Below, piece after piece: positions 25,560-38,460 of a stretch of DNA of 64,000 nt (its first letter is position 1; each line of letters starts with the position of its first letter). The position numbers and the translations under genes are program-made. The DNA is from Mycteria americana (Eukaryota; Chordata; Aves; Ciconiiformes; Ciconiidae): positions 1,503,560-1,567,559 of the forward strand of contig NC_134390.1 in the NCBI RefSeq assembly GCF_035582795.1. Reading direction: 5' to 3'. The notes below the pieces were generated by a model, which made no database searches, had not been told where the DNA came from, and saw nothing but the letters and a program-made list of their open reading frames with translations.

Positions 25560-28500
25560 AAGTTTTTATAATGAGTTACAAACTTTTACCTAGTTGGATA
25601 TTTGCATCATTTGCATGTTAGGTGTAAGGACACAGAATGAATTGCCAAAAGCAGAGTTGTTTAAAGGCCAGGCAGAGATAAGAGATACTGCCTTGTTTAA
25701 CAAAGAGACATTTCCATATCTAAGGAAGTGAGGCAATTCTGTCTAATTAAGACGACTGACCAAAGTCTCCCAGGAGGAAGAAAGAGGGTGAAAGATTAAA
25801 ATCTTTGTGTTTCAAAGGTGGAGGACACCAGCCAGGAAAGCTCACGTTCTACCAGAACTGCAGAACCCAAAAGATGCGCAGCTTGAGCACTGGAAGCGGG
25901 TATGATGGTGGATCTAAGGAGCTTCCTGAAGGTCTTCATGACGGGAGGTGCGTCCAAAGGGTTCGGGGTGGCCACCCAAAATAAGTTCTGTCCCAAAGAA
26001 GTCCTGTCTCTATTGGAGGCACCTGAAGCCAAAGGCAAACTCTGAACCCTACCCTGCAGGACAGACAAACGTCAGCTGGATAAGAGAAAGGATTTTGTGC
26101 ACATCTGCACCCCAGCAGTCAGAGGGAGCATTTCCCACAGTTGCTGGTTGGAAGGACCCTTGTCTGAGGACCTGAGGTGCACATGGCTGCTTTGGCACAG
26201 GAGCAGTTGGAGTCTCCTGGAAGTTCTACCCTGAAAGAAGGGCATGGGCAGGTCAAGGAGAGCAGGAGGAAACAGAGGTCCCAGAGAGCTTCTGGGGTAG
26301 ACTAGCTGTGGTATGCGTGCGTGCATGGGGGCTGTGAGCACATACAGACACCCCCTTACTGCAAACGTGGGTGGTGGGTTCATGCTGTAGAAGGAGTTGG
26401 GAAGTGGCACCCAGTGGACTTCAAGGTGGGAACACAGAGACCCAGAGATGGAGCAGGCAGGGAGCAGGGCTTTCAGAAACCGTGCCATGACCCATCTTCT
26501 GAAGGAAAGCACGTGCCTAGCTCCTTTGAACTTCCACAGTTGTGCAAATGCTAAGCCCCAGAGCTCTAATCTGCGCTGGCATTTTCCAAGAGCACTTCTT
26601 CAAGGCTTTATCATGAAAAAACCAAACCTCTATGCATTCCAGCGGGCTCCTGAAATCCCTAGCTACGTACACAGCGCTCTCAAAGAGAAACCTTCACGTA
26701 GTCCACAAGCGCTTGTTTGCCATTCATACAGCTGCCTTGTGGGTACACCCTGCTGCATTGAAGGATGCACATGGAGAGGAGGAATTTCAAAATTTCAGGG
26801 TAACTGTAGGATAGCATAGAGGAACGTAAAGACGTACACGAAGAACGCTCACACCATGTGGGAAAGATGTTCTGGGACACTCCCAGAAGATGCTGTGCAT
26901 ACGCACAGGCAGCCTGCAAGCTTTCTGCAAACTTATAATCTGCACAGCAGATTGCTTTGGGACCGGGAACGAAATAGCTCTGGAGGAGCTACTTTGGCCT
27001 TGTTCTGTGCTAGCCCTCTTTTCTGCAGATGATGGTCCCAGTTAAGCCTGGAATACCTCCTCTCAGACTGTACCTGACACCCACAGTGCCCTTCCCGAGC
27101 CCTGTGTGGCCCAGCACACCAGATGCGGTGGCTCAGCATGGACTAACCTGTGCGGTTCTCCTCCAGTGCAAGATTTCCCCTCGCTGCCATCCCCTGATGC
27201 TCGTACAGCAGCCCAGTAAAGAAGTCCCAATGTCCCCATCAGTGGGAGATTTGGGGGCACAGCAGACAGGCACGGTGGCACGGCCACGCCACGTTGCCTT
27301 CTGGGCTTGCGTGGCAGAAGACCTGAGCAGCTCCAGGGGCAGTGTTTGTTGGCAGATGCCGTGATATCTGCCAGCACTGGCTTCTCCCCTGTGTCCTCTC
27401 CAGTGCGGCATGGTCACATCAGCGTGGACGGTCAGGTCATTTAGGGTTGGGAAAGCTAAGGCAGCGTAGGGAGAAGAGGAAGGGTTCTTTAAATTGCACA
27501 GATATAGCCAGGTATTTCAGCAGCCTTGTCGGCTAGAGACCACCCCAAGGGTGACTAGTATTCCCTTCACATGCTGGAAAACTACAGGCTGCTATTTCTG
27601 TAACTAATGAGGCTGGAGCAGGTCTGAAATGGTGTTTAGGAGTATAAAGGGGCAGATGGATTTTGGAAAACCTTTGGGTAACAAGCAGCGTGAGCTTTGC
27701 TGAAAATCCTACTAGATGCCTGTGTCTGTGTTGGACATGCCTTCAGGACCTCGTCGCTTCCAGTCAAAGCGCGAAGACCTAAGCTGTGCTGCTGGGTCCC
27801 AGGGTCCCGAGCAAAGTCCGATGCATCCCACCTGCCCTAGCATGCTTACAAGAGCTTGGTCTTTGCCTCCAGCAGCCACAAGCCTGCTCTCACACCACCC
27901 GAGATCCACCTCCCTGCCTGAAAGGTGAGTGGAGAAGGGGACTGCCAGAACCGCCCTTAGACACTAAGCAGGCCATCAGCGGCTTAAAAGCTGGAGGAGC
28001 AGCAGCGTGGGTGCAGGCAGTGGATGTGCGAGGCAGGGGGAGGAGAGCTGCCTGGAGCCACATCTCTCCATAGAAGGCAGGAAGTGAGCAGGTTTGTTTC
28101 TTCAGGAGGAGAAGAGTTATGTCTGCAAGGCACGCCGGCTAAAAATACTCCGAGCTGTTGAGGACCAGGGCGTACGAGAGAGGTCGCGCGGGAGAGCACG
28201 CCGCAGGGCGCTGGGTGCCCCGTGTCTGGAGGAAAGGTGGCAATGCCACATGCGTGGCACTGTAGCCTTCCTTACAGCCTCTGCAGGGGAGTCCCTGGGG
28301 TGATGTTCAGCCTACCCAAGGGGCAGGATTGGGGTGTCCGAGACCCACAAAACTGGATGCTCTCCAAATCCTGCCCACGTATTTTGGCCCTTGTTTTAGG
28401 CTCTGAAGCGAACACAGCAGCCTGGCTCAGCTTCTTTGTTAATAATTAGTACACAAAGTAATTTGAGCCCCAGCTACGCTCTGCAGGTTCTTCACACCAA

Positions 28501-29308
28501 CGTCGTGATTGCGCAGGGAACGGAGATAGGAGCCCCCCAGGCAGGTCACCCCAGGGGAACTCGGTGCCCCTGCACAGCAGGGAAGCACCCAACACAGGGG
28601 ACACCAAGGAGGCTAAAACCCCTCAGGAAAGGGGACGGCTGCACCCAGTCTCTGTCCATGTGACAAACAGGCGAGATAGCCAACACCAAGAGCATTTTGG
28701 ACCCCTGACATGAAATGGGTAGAGGACACAGACTGACAGACCCCCAACACCTCTAACCCCAGAGCAGACCTTCCCACTGGGGTGCACTTATAGGCCGAGA
28801 GCAACTCTAACAACCGTATTCCTCAAGAGGTATTTCCACAAGCAACTCTTCAGCCACCACAAGCCCCAGTGAAGAACAAGGGCCAGGTTAAACTCACCCA
28901 TTCTCCTGGCTCCGAGCTTCTAAGGATGGAGACGGTGGCACATCAGCATGCACGATGCCCCTCCACATCACAGCAGCATCTCCCTGGAGACCTCATCCAA
29001 CAGCAGACCTACTTGAATCATTTCACATCTTCTCAAGTTTCAGCTAGTGAAAAGGCATTTCAAATAATTTTTCCCCTTTTGAAAAGGCTGGTCCCTTGCG
29101 GACAACTCCGCAGCAAGGGCGTGAGGAGGAACTTGCCTGGCCTCGGTCCCAGTAAATCACAGTTCAGAGACAGCTGAACTCCATTTTGTGATTATTAACC
29201 CCAGCCCTGCTCCATTTGTTTGGCCTGTCTGAGGCTATATATAGTGATGGGAGCAGGCAGAGCTAGGGGAGAATTGTGTGCAGCTGTTAAGCACAGCCCC
29301 CCTCTTCC
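25560..29308. other. Unannotated sequence, AT-rich at its left end
   Basis: The first 240 bases are AT-rich (ATTTGCATCATTTGCATG, CTGTCTAATTAAGACG) and could be an enhancer or an old LTR; I cannot decide. The rest shows no gene or known repeat. TATATATAG occurs at about 29237, shortly before the poly(A) tract. Confidence 0.35.
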
Positions 29309-29312
29309 AAAA

Positions 29313-29343
<31 letters not shown>
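29309..29343. repeat. Poly(A) tract
   Basis: Seven A, TT, then an uninterrupted run of 26 A. It could be the tail of an old retroposed sequence on the plus strand, but the 300 bases before it match no element I recognise and no target-site duplication is clear. Confidence 0.9.
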
Positions 29344-32300
29344 TTTCCAGCAAAACAGGAAGACTATGGCTGGGAAATGAGAAGCAGCTGTGAAGAGGAG
29401 GGATGAGATGTCATACAGGGAGGCCTGACTTCAAAACTTGCAGGAAATGTATGAGAAATTTCACAGCCATTTTTCGAATCCATCATCCCACCCGTGTCCC
29501 ATGGTGGCCCTTGGCCCCGGTGGCAGACTGTGCCTGCCAGAGGTAGGAGCATCTCCAGGGTGGACTCAGCAGGAAGACCTACAAAAATGGCTGTTTGCTC
29601 TCGTATTGCCATCAACAATCTCTTGCTGTGCCTTCCTGACAGATCCTAATCACCATAGATAGATTATACATCAAAACCAGGCAGGTGCTGAATCAAGGGA
29701 GCCCCAGGATTGATTCTGCGCATACCTGGTAATGAAAAGCTTAGAACAATAGCGGTGACAAACTCGGGACGTACACAAGCCCGATATGTAACCTAGGTGC
29801 TAAGGGAGTGAAGGAGAGGACCGGGATGAAACAGTAGAGGTGGACAAAGGGGAGGGTGCCTTGCTGAGGCCACTGTCCTCTTCCTGCACTCTCAGGAGCC
29901 AGTGGCCTCTCGGCATAGATCAGCAGAAGGTGCTGCTGTTCCTCGTTGTGATTCACTTTGGAGCTGCCAAAGAGGTATACACCAGGCAAGGTGACGCTGC
30001 ATTAGCAGTCTGCACACAAAAGCTTCCCTTTGGCCTCTGCATCAGCCTGGAAAACACCTAATGATTAAAAAGAAATGCTTATAATAGCATGCAGGGCTCT
30101 GAACTTTTGGTGTCAGGCATAGGAAAGTTGCTTCTCGGCATGCACATGCAGCAGAAACCTGCTGGAGCTGTAGATTGCATTTAGTCTGGATAGATCCTGC
30201 TCTTAAATCAGTGCCGACATTTTTACAGAAGTATAACCTACCTGGCTTTTGCTGGGTGCGTGTTTCCTTAGGCATTTGTACTATTTAATATCCATTTATT
30301 TAAACTGATCGTTTTCCCCTCTAGACTTTCCCTGGGCAGATGTTTGCACAGGCAAGTGTATCTCACTGCAAAAACCAGCTTTTATCTGACTCGGTCACAT
30401 TTCCCTGGGCACACGCTTGCGCCTGTCCTCTTTCCATCAACGTACAGATAGACAATCCCTGTCTCCTGTGACAACAAATTGCAATAAAAGAGCTTCGCAG
30501 GCTTGAGCCTGAACCCCCTTAGGGATGACAAGGCGGCCATCCCTCCTAGAGGGACTTATTCCACGTTCCTGGAGCAGTTCAGAGGTGGAAAGAGCATTGT
30601 GGGGCAGGAAGGACCTTCCCTCTCCAAGGGAGGGATGACTTACTCTGAAGACCTGGTACCAGCCAGTGTGGTACTGGCCTGGAGGAGGCTCACTGCTGGC
30701 CACTAATCTCTTGGCTCTTCATCGGTTTTTCTCCCTGGCTATAACGGCAGCTCTGGCAACAGCCGCTTGCACCTGAACTGCTGCTCTGGCAGATGGTGCA
30801 TCAGTTTAACGTTTCGTCTGAAGACAAAGCTCAGGGAGGGGAATGCAAGTGCTCAACTCATCCCCTGTTTTGGATACAGATGTCAGTGTATCAGCTGGCC
30901 AGGTAAACCCAGTGTTTACCTGGAAAGCTTTTCTTTCGCTTCGCTGCAGGTGGTGCCTGGGGTATGTTCCTGGTGTTACCCAAGCGCCCGTAAACTTGCT
31001 CTTCCACCCTTGCTCGTAGCTTCCTGTTTGCCAGGAGAGTTTAGGGTGAGAACAGCCTGATTCAGTTTTGTTTTCGTGCAGCACAGCCTTCTCTTGAGCA
31101 AGGGGGAGGAAGGCTGGCTTCATTCAAGCTGTGGTTTCAGCAGCTGCTGGCACCAGGCACCCCGCAGTCAGGTGCGCTGCTCTCGAGCGACCGCACAGGG
31201 CTGATTCGGTGAGAAGGAGAAGAGGGGGGAGCTGAGATCAAGGTGTTCATCTGCAAAGAAAGGAGCTTCCAACCGAAGTGCTGCCTGTGTGGTAGGCTTG
31301 TGGCTAGCTAGCTCACCCCTCCCTGACGAGGCTCGGAGAGCTTCAAACTCGACCTGATGCTCTTATTCTGCACCTGGTGCCGCTGAACTGCTCACCCGAA
31401 CGCAGAGGTCTCATCTTCTTTTCAGCAAAACCCAGGCAAAGGTCTGGGATGAAAATGGGAGACCCGTATCTCTCTTTAGAACTCAGGCTTACCACATTTT
31501 TCACTCTTCCAGGATGAGAGGAACTGTCAGTCTCTCTCCCATGGGCCCTAGGGAAAGGGTGCTGCAGTCCAGGTAGAGCTCATAAAGGCTGTGCCTCCTG
31601 CCCACACCTCTAGCCAGGACCCCGGTGTCCTGATTTGAGTCTCTAAGTCCAGATGATTTTCCTAAAGAGGAAGGGATGAGCAGAACACTCAGAAAAGTCA
31701 CCCACCCCAGGCAAGGATGTTTCATGCTCTTTGGTCTGTTCACTCCCCGCCTCTTAACGTGCGGCTCAGCCACAGCACAGAGCAGTTCATTGGAAAACAA
31801 CCCAGAGAAGCTAATTCAGGCATGAGAGCTGCTAGGAATTCCTGAAAATTACCCCCTTCACGCTCAGTTTTGCCCCTGGCTTTATTGTGCCAGTTTTAAG
31901 ACAAGTGCTGTATCCCATCAGAGCTGCTCAGTCCAACATGCCAGAGAACAATGCTTCTCGAGCTTTCTTCTACCGGCAACCTCTGCTCTCACCAAACCAT
32001 TGTGCCAATCCCATCATAAATTCCTGCTCCAAAAATGACTAATTCCTTTTGTGAAGCTGGGAGAACGGGGACTCTTCTGAGCGTCTTCATCACCCACGGG
32101 GGAAGCGTCATACCTGTAGGGTCATTGGAGGGCTTGGTAATGAGACGTTTCTCTTCCGAAACCTCAAGTCCTGTACCATGTACTCTCTGCACAGGGGGCA
32201 TTAAAACTTCTCTCCCTGTTCTGCTTGCTTCAGCAATGGACATTTTCCAGCTTCCTTTGAGTTCTGAGAGCTGCCACATGGGCACAGGCATCTAGTGGGA

Positions 32301-33616
32301 TGCAGAAAATATAGGACAAAACCTGGGTGGTGACAGGAACGTGGACACAACTGAAGGAGTGAGAGGGCAGAGAAAGGGAAGGCTCTCAGGAGAGGACTTC
32401 ATGAGGTCCTGGTGGACCTGATGCTCCCTGAGAACACTGATTTTGATCATTCACAGATTGAAATCTGACCATTAATAGCTCATATTTTCCCTATCAACCA
32501 CCACTTCTTCAGGGTTCGTTTTCTGCCAGCTGCTCTTCGTCCATCTCAGCCAGGCCCTTGGAGAGCCGGGACAGTGGCACAGACCTTGAGAAACTCTGGC
32601 TCTGTGCAAATGCATTTGAAACCCAGAACTTCTTTTCCGGTCCCCAATTTGCACCAGCCAGTAGGGGTTTAACCCCTTGTTGTTTTGCCGCTTCCATCTC
32701 GATCCCGCGTGCAGGCAGGAGAGGGAGAATGGGGAGGAAAGCGTCTGATTGTGCAAATCCCTAGTCAGGAGAAGAAGTTCGATTTACTGAGGCCAGAGGT
32801 ACTAAAGAGCTTGGACAGGAATTTGCATTAAACCTTTGACACACAAGACATTTCCCTTTCTGGCCAAGACAAACAAAGGAAGGAAGTGTCTGGGACTTTT
32901 AAAGCGACCTAGTGGAGACAGGTAAGGGCAGATAAGGGCTGAAGGAAGAGTGGCTTGGGTAAGGGAAGTATCTAGTTTTAAAGATTTGTTTGAGTCCTTA
33001 GTATTCTGCAAATCAGACTTAGGGGAGGCGAAGCTGCCTGGGGAAGAACTGCTTGCAATGCGAGAAACAGGCTAAACATCCCTGAAGTGCTGAGTACAGG
33101 GTTTCTATTCGCCCTCCACTTTTTCTCTTTTTCCACATACTTTGCAAAGTTCTCCGTGTCCAATGCTTATCCCATGACTAAGGCTTACAGGGTTTCGATG
33201 CTCATTAGCTGACCACCATCAGGCTCTGTTAAAGTCTCCTCTCAAACGACGCTGGGCTCAGGTGCCTGGGTGACGTCTGCCGGTACCATTCCTGGAGGAT
33301 CCTATGATTTCTCAGCTTTATTGCTTGGTGTAAAAGAGTTTTTGCCCCTTTCCAGCACCTGTTCAGATCCTCTAGTAAAAAGAACAGCTGAAGCTGTCCC
33401 TGCCCTGCAAAAGGGAGAAAACCACCATATGATGGAGGGATTGAAGAAAAAACCCATGATTAATGGAAGGATCAGCTCTTCATTAATGCTGTTCTCTGTC
33501 CCCGTACCACTTGTATGGGGGACACAGGGGATCCTCACGTTTCCAGTGCTGGGAATGGGACCAGCAAGGAGTCTCCTGTAGGACAGCAGTCAGGATGAGG
33601 CCTGGCTCCTCCTCAG

Positions 33617-33679
33617 CCAGAGCATCTCTGCCTGACTCCAAGAGGGAGTCAGAGCACGGCTCCAGAGCATCTCTGCCTG
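33617..33679. repeat. 18-bp direct repeat flanking a small hairpin
   Basis: CCAGAGCATCTCTGCCTG is found at 33617-33634 and 33662-33679. Between them GACTCC and GGAGTC (33635-33651) form a short inverted repeat. It looks like a small local duplication. Confidence 0.85.
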
Positions 33680-36600
33680 CACCATCGGCCGCTGTGGGAA
33701 GTCAGGCATCTCTCCAGCCTAGAAGCAAACAATAAGAACCTTTCCCAATTTAACGTCACTGATTCCTCATCCCTGCAGCAAATCATTGCTAGAAGACTGT
33801 CCCTGCTGACAGACTTAAAATTTGGGATTAACCTTTAATGGGGTTTTGGGATCCTTAAAAAAAGGATTAACATTGCCCGCAGAGGGTTGATTTTCCTCTC
33901 AGGGTTTCAGTTTCTCCTTGGAGTTACCTGTGTGGTGACTCCACAGTCCCCAGCATGAATCCCTCCATTAACTGTTTGCTCTTTGACCTCAACTCTCCGT
34001 TCTCCACAAAAATTGCTCCAGTTTCTTTTTAACCCTTTTTTTGACTCAGGATGCAACACAGCAATATCAAGTCACAGCATGGGGAGGCTGCTGATGCTTC
34101 TCTCTACAGTACTCCAAAACACAGGATGGATGGAGGATATATTTTGGCAAGATCCAAGGGCCGGAGGGAACAGGAAGGTCCTCAGTGCCCCCAGCTCTCC
34201 CATGCCGCAGAGTCACAGATCCTGCTCCTCGGTCTTATCCTGTTGGGGTATTTTGCATGCTGTGAGTCATTAAATAAAATGCCCGTCCAGGGACTGGTCT
34301 CCCTGGCCGTGGCTGCCAGGGTTCAGACAGGCACTCTGCTGAGGTTCCTCCGCACAGCCAGTCGGAGATCATGAAAACAAAGCTGCTGCTTTCTGGGTTA
34401 TTTATAAAGCAAGTTGGACAAATAAACTTTTCCTACCCAGAACAGTCAAGGTTATGAATCCATAGTTCTCCTTTCCTATGGGGACCTTGTTTGTGACTCA
34501 TTCCCGGCAGACGCTTGGGGGCTTCCAGTCCATGAGCTGGAAGCGACGAGCCTTTCAAAGGGAGGAATGGCTTGGCAGAGGCAGCTGAAACCTCCCTGCA
34601 AGGGCTGACACTATTAAGCAAAGACCTGCACAGAAAAGCCATCTGTAATGCATGCACATTCTTCTAAAAACCCAGCAAATTGGCTGGAGCACCATCTTGA
34701 GGCAGTTTCTGGAAGCTGTGGGCAGACCATCTCTTGTAACACCTTTCACTGGGCTGGGGGGATGAAGATGGGGGTGTCCCTCTGCGAGCACTGCTTGGGG
34801 TGACATGCACACATCAGCGGGGAGCCGCTGCACAGCCTCCGGACTGCAGCTGGATCCAGCCAGGCTGAAGAGCTCCCGTCCCACCAATAAGTACAAGGAC
34901 ACAGCGTGACCTTGCGATTCAAGGTCCTTGAATAGCAGGTCATTATCCTATTCTTCCTTTCTTCAGCCGGGTACCCTTGGACAAAGTCTCTGTTACTGGA
35001 TATTCTGCCATGGCATCCGCTAATCTGGCAGGTGGCCCCGAGATGAGGTTTTTTCACAGTCACTCTCTCCTGTGTCCCTAGAAACCAGGAGGGAGTCCCT
35101 TGCATCATACTTTTTTCCTCTGCTGACTCTAATCTGTGCATTTATGTCATCTGTGACCGTGGTGTAACTTTTTGCCTATGTTTCTCTGCTCTTCAGTAGT
35201 GCTTGTGACTGGAGTGCAGGTGGGTCTGCCTGAAATTAGGAAATGCTTCTCTGTCGCTTTTCCAGAAATACTTGGTTTGTTATTACTGTGCTTGATTTGT
35301 TATCGATTTTTCTAAGATTTTCTTTCAAGAGCCAGACTGCCAAAGAGTCTGCCTATATCTTCTGCTGGTTTCGACCACAACTTTATTATCCCACTATATC
35401 TTTTTTATAGTATTTGGCCAGTGCAAAGCGCTGCTTCTGTTTGCCCTCTGAAAGTGGAAACTATTATATTTTTTAATTCTGCTGATGCTGAAAAGAGCTA
35501 CAATTTCTAAGAAGTGATCTTGTGCATGCCCTGACATGTTTCACAACTCCACGCCAAGCAAGCTGGCCTTTGCAGTGTATAGTGAAGAGGCTGGAATTGT
35601 TTTTTTGTGGGGATTTGCTTTCTGTAATCTGACCATTCAGGTTGTTCACAAAGACGACTTGATTTTTCAATACGCGCAAGTCCGTGATCAGCTTTCTCCA
35701 TGGCTGATCAAGGTTTCCTGCACAATGAGTCGACTCTTTGTTGCCGATTCCTGAGGAATTCTTACCAAATACTGCACAGGCTTAGAAAACCTTTAGCCTT
35801 GCTGCGCGTGCCCTAAGCTCCAAGGCCGCTTTGGGGATGCTCACCCTTGGCAGCAGCGCGTTAACAGCTCAGGGCGTACGGCTTTAAGGGTGATGCAGCT
35901 TGAAGTGTTGTTTTTCTCTATACGTCCTATGTTCACAATATTAAATACTTCCTTCCCCTTTGGCCCTGGAGGCTGTTCTGAAAGCTGGAAGCCCGGTGTC
36001 TGTTTGAGCAGGGCCTCTCTATCACCAGAATCTGCTTATCTGCAGCTCAAAGGAAATTCTGCTTGGCTGATGTGTTCCAGCTCCGGATGAAACGCCTCCT
36101 GCCTGCACACGCGGAGAGTTTCATAAGCGAGGGGCCGAGATGCTGTGAGCTGCTGCGAGACTGCTTCTCAGGAACGCCGTCTGTGAAAATAATCAGGGGT
36201 TCTCGTTTCGTGCAGTCAGCGATTGCGGGGCCAAAGTCGCCGCTGGGATCATCCGAGCGCCACGGGACTCCTTCAAAGCCTTTCGGGCAAGAGATGTCAG
36301 GAGTTCAGCGCTTCAGAGAGAGGGGGGTGAGGAACTCGATAAATACTTACGTGAGGAGCAGTGTCTTGAAAATGAAACATCAAATAAAATCCCGTCAAAT
36401 GAAATGCAATCACAAAGACTGAATTAAGCCACTAGAAAGTCTGGGCAGGTTTAAGAGCTCACTTCTGTTGAAAGGGGGAGGTTTATATTTTCAGGTGTCT
36501 TCGCATCACCTAGCGGCATGCCTCAAGAGCGTGCTCTTGATGCCGTGCTAAAAATAAACCACTCAGGAAGGCTCTGACAGCCTTCTCAGCGCTTCAGGTA

Positions 36601-36854
36601 CTTTGAACTGAAAAAGGAAAAAAACCACAAGAAGCGAAAGTCTTCATGGGCCACCTGGGTGCCACGTGACCCCAGAGAAGACTTTGGCCAAACAGTAGAC
36701 AGCAGATACAAAGCCAGTGTCCACCATGGTTGTACCAAGTTGCGTCCCCAAATGCGGGCTACAAAGATGCTATAAACACGAGTACCACACGTTTCTTCTT
36801 GTCTAATTCAACGTAAACTTGAAGCCGCTAAAACAGCTGGTGGGATGGTACTGG

Positions 36855-36886
36855 CAGAGATACACAGCACCAGAGATACACAGCAC
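36855..36886. repeat. Two perfect tandem copies of a 16-bp unit
   Basis: CAGAGATACACAGCAC occurs at 36855-36870 and again at 36871-36886 with no gap or mismatch. No function is evident. Confidence 0.9.
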
Positions 36887-37999
36887 CATGTCTGTGCCAT
36901 GCACCAGTGACAGCTGTTGGCTGAGATGTGTCCTGGATGAGAACAAGTGGATGAAGCAGAAGCGAAGCTTCCAGGAGATGCTGTTGTGAGCGGCTGAAAG
37001 CACGTGGGAAAACCTGCTGTCCTGGTGAGATGTCTCCTACAGGATTAGGCCATTGGACTTGCCTCGGTGAGAAATGGCCAACTTCAGCTCCACTTGATAG
37101 AGAAGCGAGCAGGGAGCTGTCTTCTCACTGGGTGGAAATTATAGTTTATATAAAACAACTTCACCTCTGTCACTTGGTTTCCTGAAAGCTGATGGAGGAA
37201 GAGTCAGAATTAGGGAGTGATAGAGTTTGTTTTCTTTTTCTAGAAGACATTGTATATTTTTATTCTCCCCCTTCTTTTTTTTGTGTTTAGATAAAAGTTA
37301 GGACAAAAAGATTTTGCTGAATTGGTTCCAAGTTAAAGCCCAAGAAAACAAGCTTCAGCCTTCAAGGCTGAGAGGTTCACTGGGTCGTCAAACCCAGTTT
37401 TGCTCGCACAGGAAATCACACCAATCTCTTGTTTGTGACTTTGGCCAAGGGTAGAATCCTTCTCAGCAAGGGTGTGCTGACGTTTCAGAGTTACGTCCCA
37501 AGAGAAACACAGCATTTGAAGGAGTAGGGATTTTTCAGGAACAGACAATACAGTGGAGATGTGTTTGCAAAAATATCCAGGTTCCATCCCTGTTCGGGAG
37601 AGCAGGCATCCAGGCTCAGTTTGAGCTATTTCTTCATGAATTCACACTTTTAGAAGCATCTTTCTGTCTGTAGCTACTTTACACTACATTTTTGTTATCT
37701 TTAATTAGTTAAAATTGCTGACAGCTTGTTGCAAGGTGTGTTTTAGTTTCCCACTTGCAAAAAAAAACCCAAAACCACAAAAATATTTTTTTTTTAGTTT
37801 CATGGCAATTAAAATTGCATGCTTTTCCAAAATATCTACAGAAGTCTCCACCAGTAGAGGTGAGAGAGAAATATCCTCCTGCCCAATCAAGGACCAGTTA
37901 CATCGTTCCCGACCCATTTCTTTAACCTGCTCTTAAAAACTTGCTTTGCTTCTATCCTTCCACTTTGGAAGGAAACCACTGGAAATTCTCCTCTGCATA

Positions 38000-38460
38000 G
38001 GGCTCGTCACTCAGTCTTGGATCCACTCTGGAGTGATTTTATCTGAACTGTTTCTTTAGCTTGCTCGTGTACCATGTGGAACAGTGTCAAAAGCCATAAA
38101 ACTGTATTTACTGCCTCTTCTTGGAGTGCAGCGCTCATAACATCATTGTAGAAGTAAATTATCTTCGCTTGGGATGGCTGGATCTTGCCAAATTACTATT
38201 GCCTGTTACTCATTTTCTTTGGTGTTCTTCTTTAGGTGCTGACAAACAACGTGTTTAACTGCTTGTTCCACTGTTTTCCCAGATCCCAACACCACATAAT
38301 TCTCTCCGGATCTTCAGTCTCCTTTTTAATAGAAATCTTGGGCATTTTTCTTGACCATTTGCCATCCTCCCCAGGTTAGTGGAGGCTCCCTTCTCAGCTT
38401 TCTCCCACCCGTTGAGTGAATTTAATCTTGCCCAGATGACCTGAAAGTATATAATGAACA
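38000..38460 (-). mobile_element. Ancient LINE reverse-transcriptase fossil (CR1/L2/L3-like)
   Basis: On the minus strand the segment gives, with frameshifts and stops, GQD-IHST (compare GPDGIHPRVL), then ENYVVLGSGKTVEQ, FYNDVMSAALQEEAVNTV and finally AFDTVPHGT at 38094-38068. These match in order the LINE ORF2 blocks around reverse-transcriptase motif A (DFSKAFDTVPH) of the CR1/L2/L3 type. The catalytic frame is destroyed. It is far older than the two CR1 3' ends, and the exact family cannot be assigned. Confidence 0.72.

Larger units (their letters stand above)
29344..37999. other. Unannotated sequence
   Basis: No exon or RNA gene recognised apart from the small repeats listed separately at 33617 and 36855. 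Composition becomes AT-richer after about 35 kb, consistent with decayed repeats next to the LINE fossil. Confidence 0.4.

Noticed and set aside
25560..25760. LTR of an endogenous retrovirus
   Set aside because: AT-rich with some LTR-like words, but no paired LTR, no TG...CA borders with a target-site duplication and no internal retroviral sequence were found.
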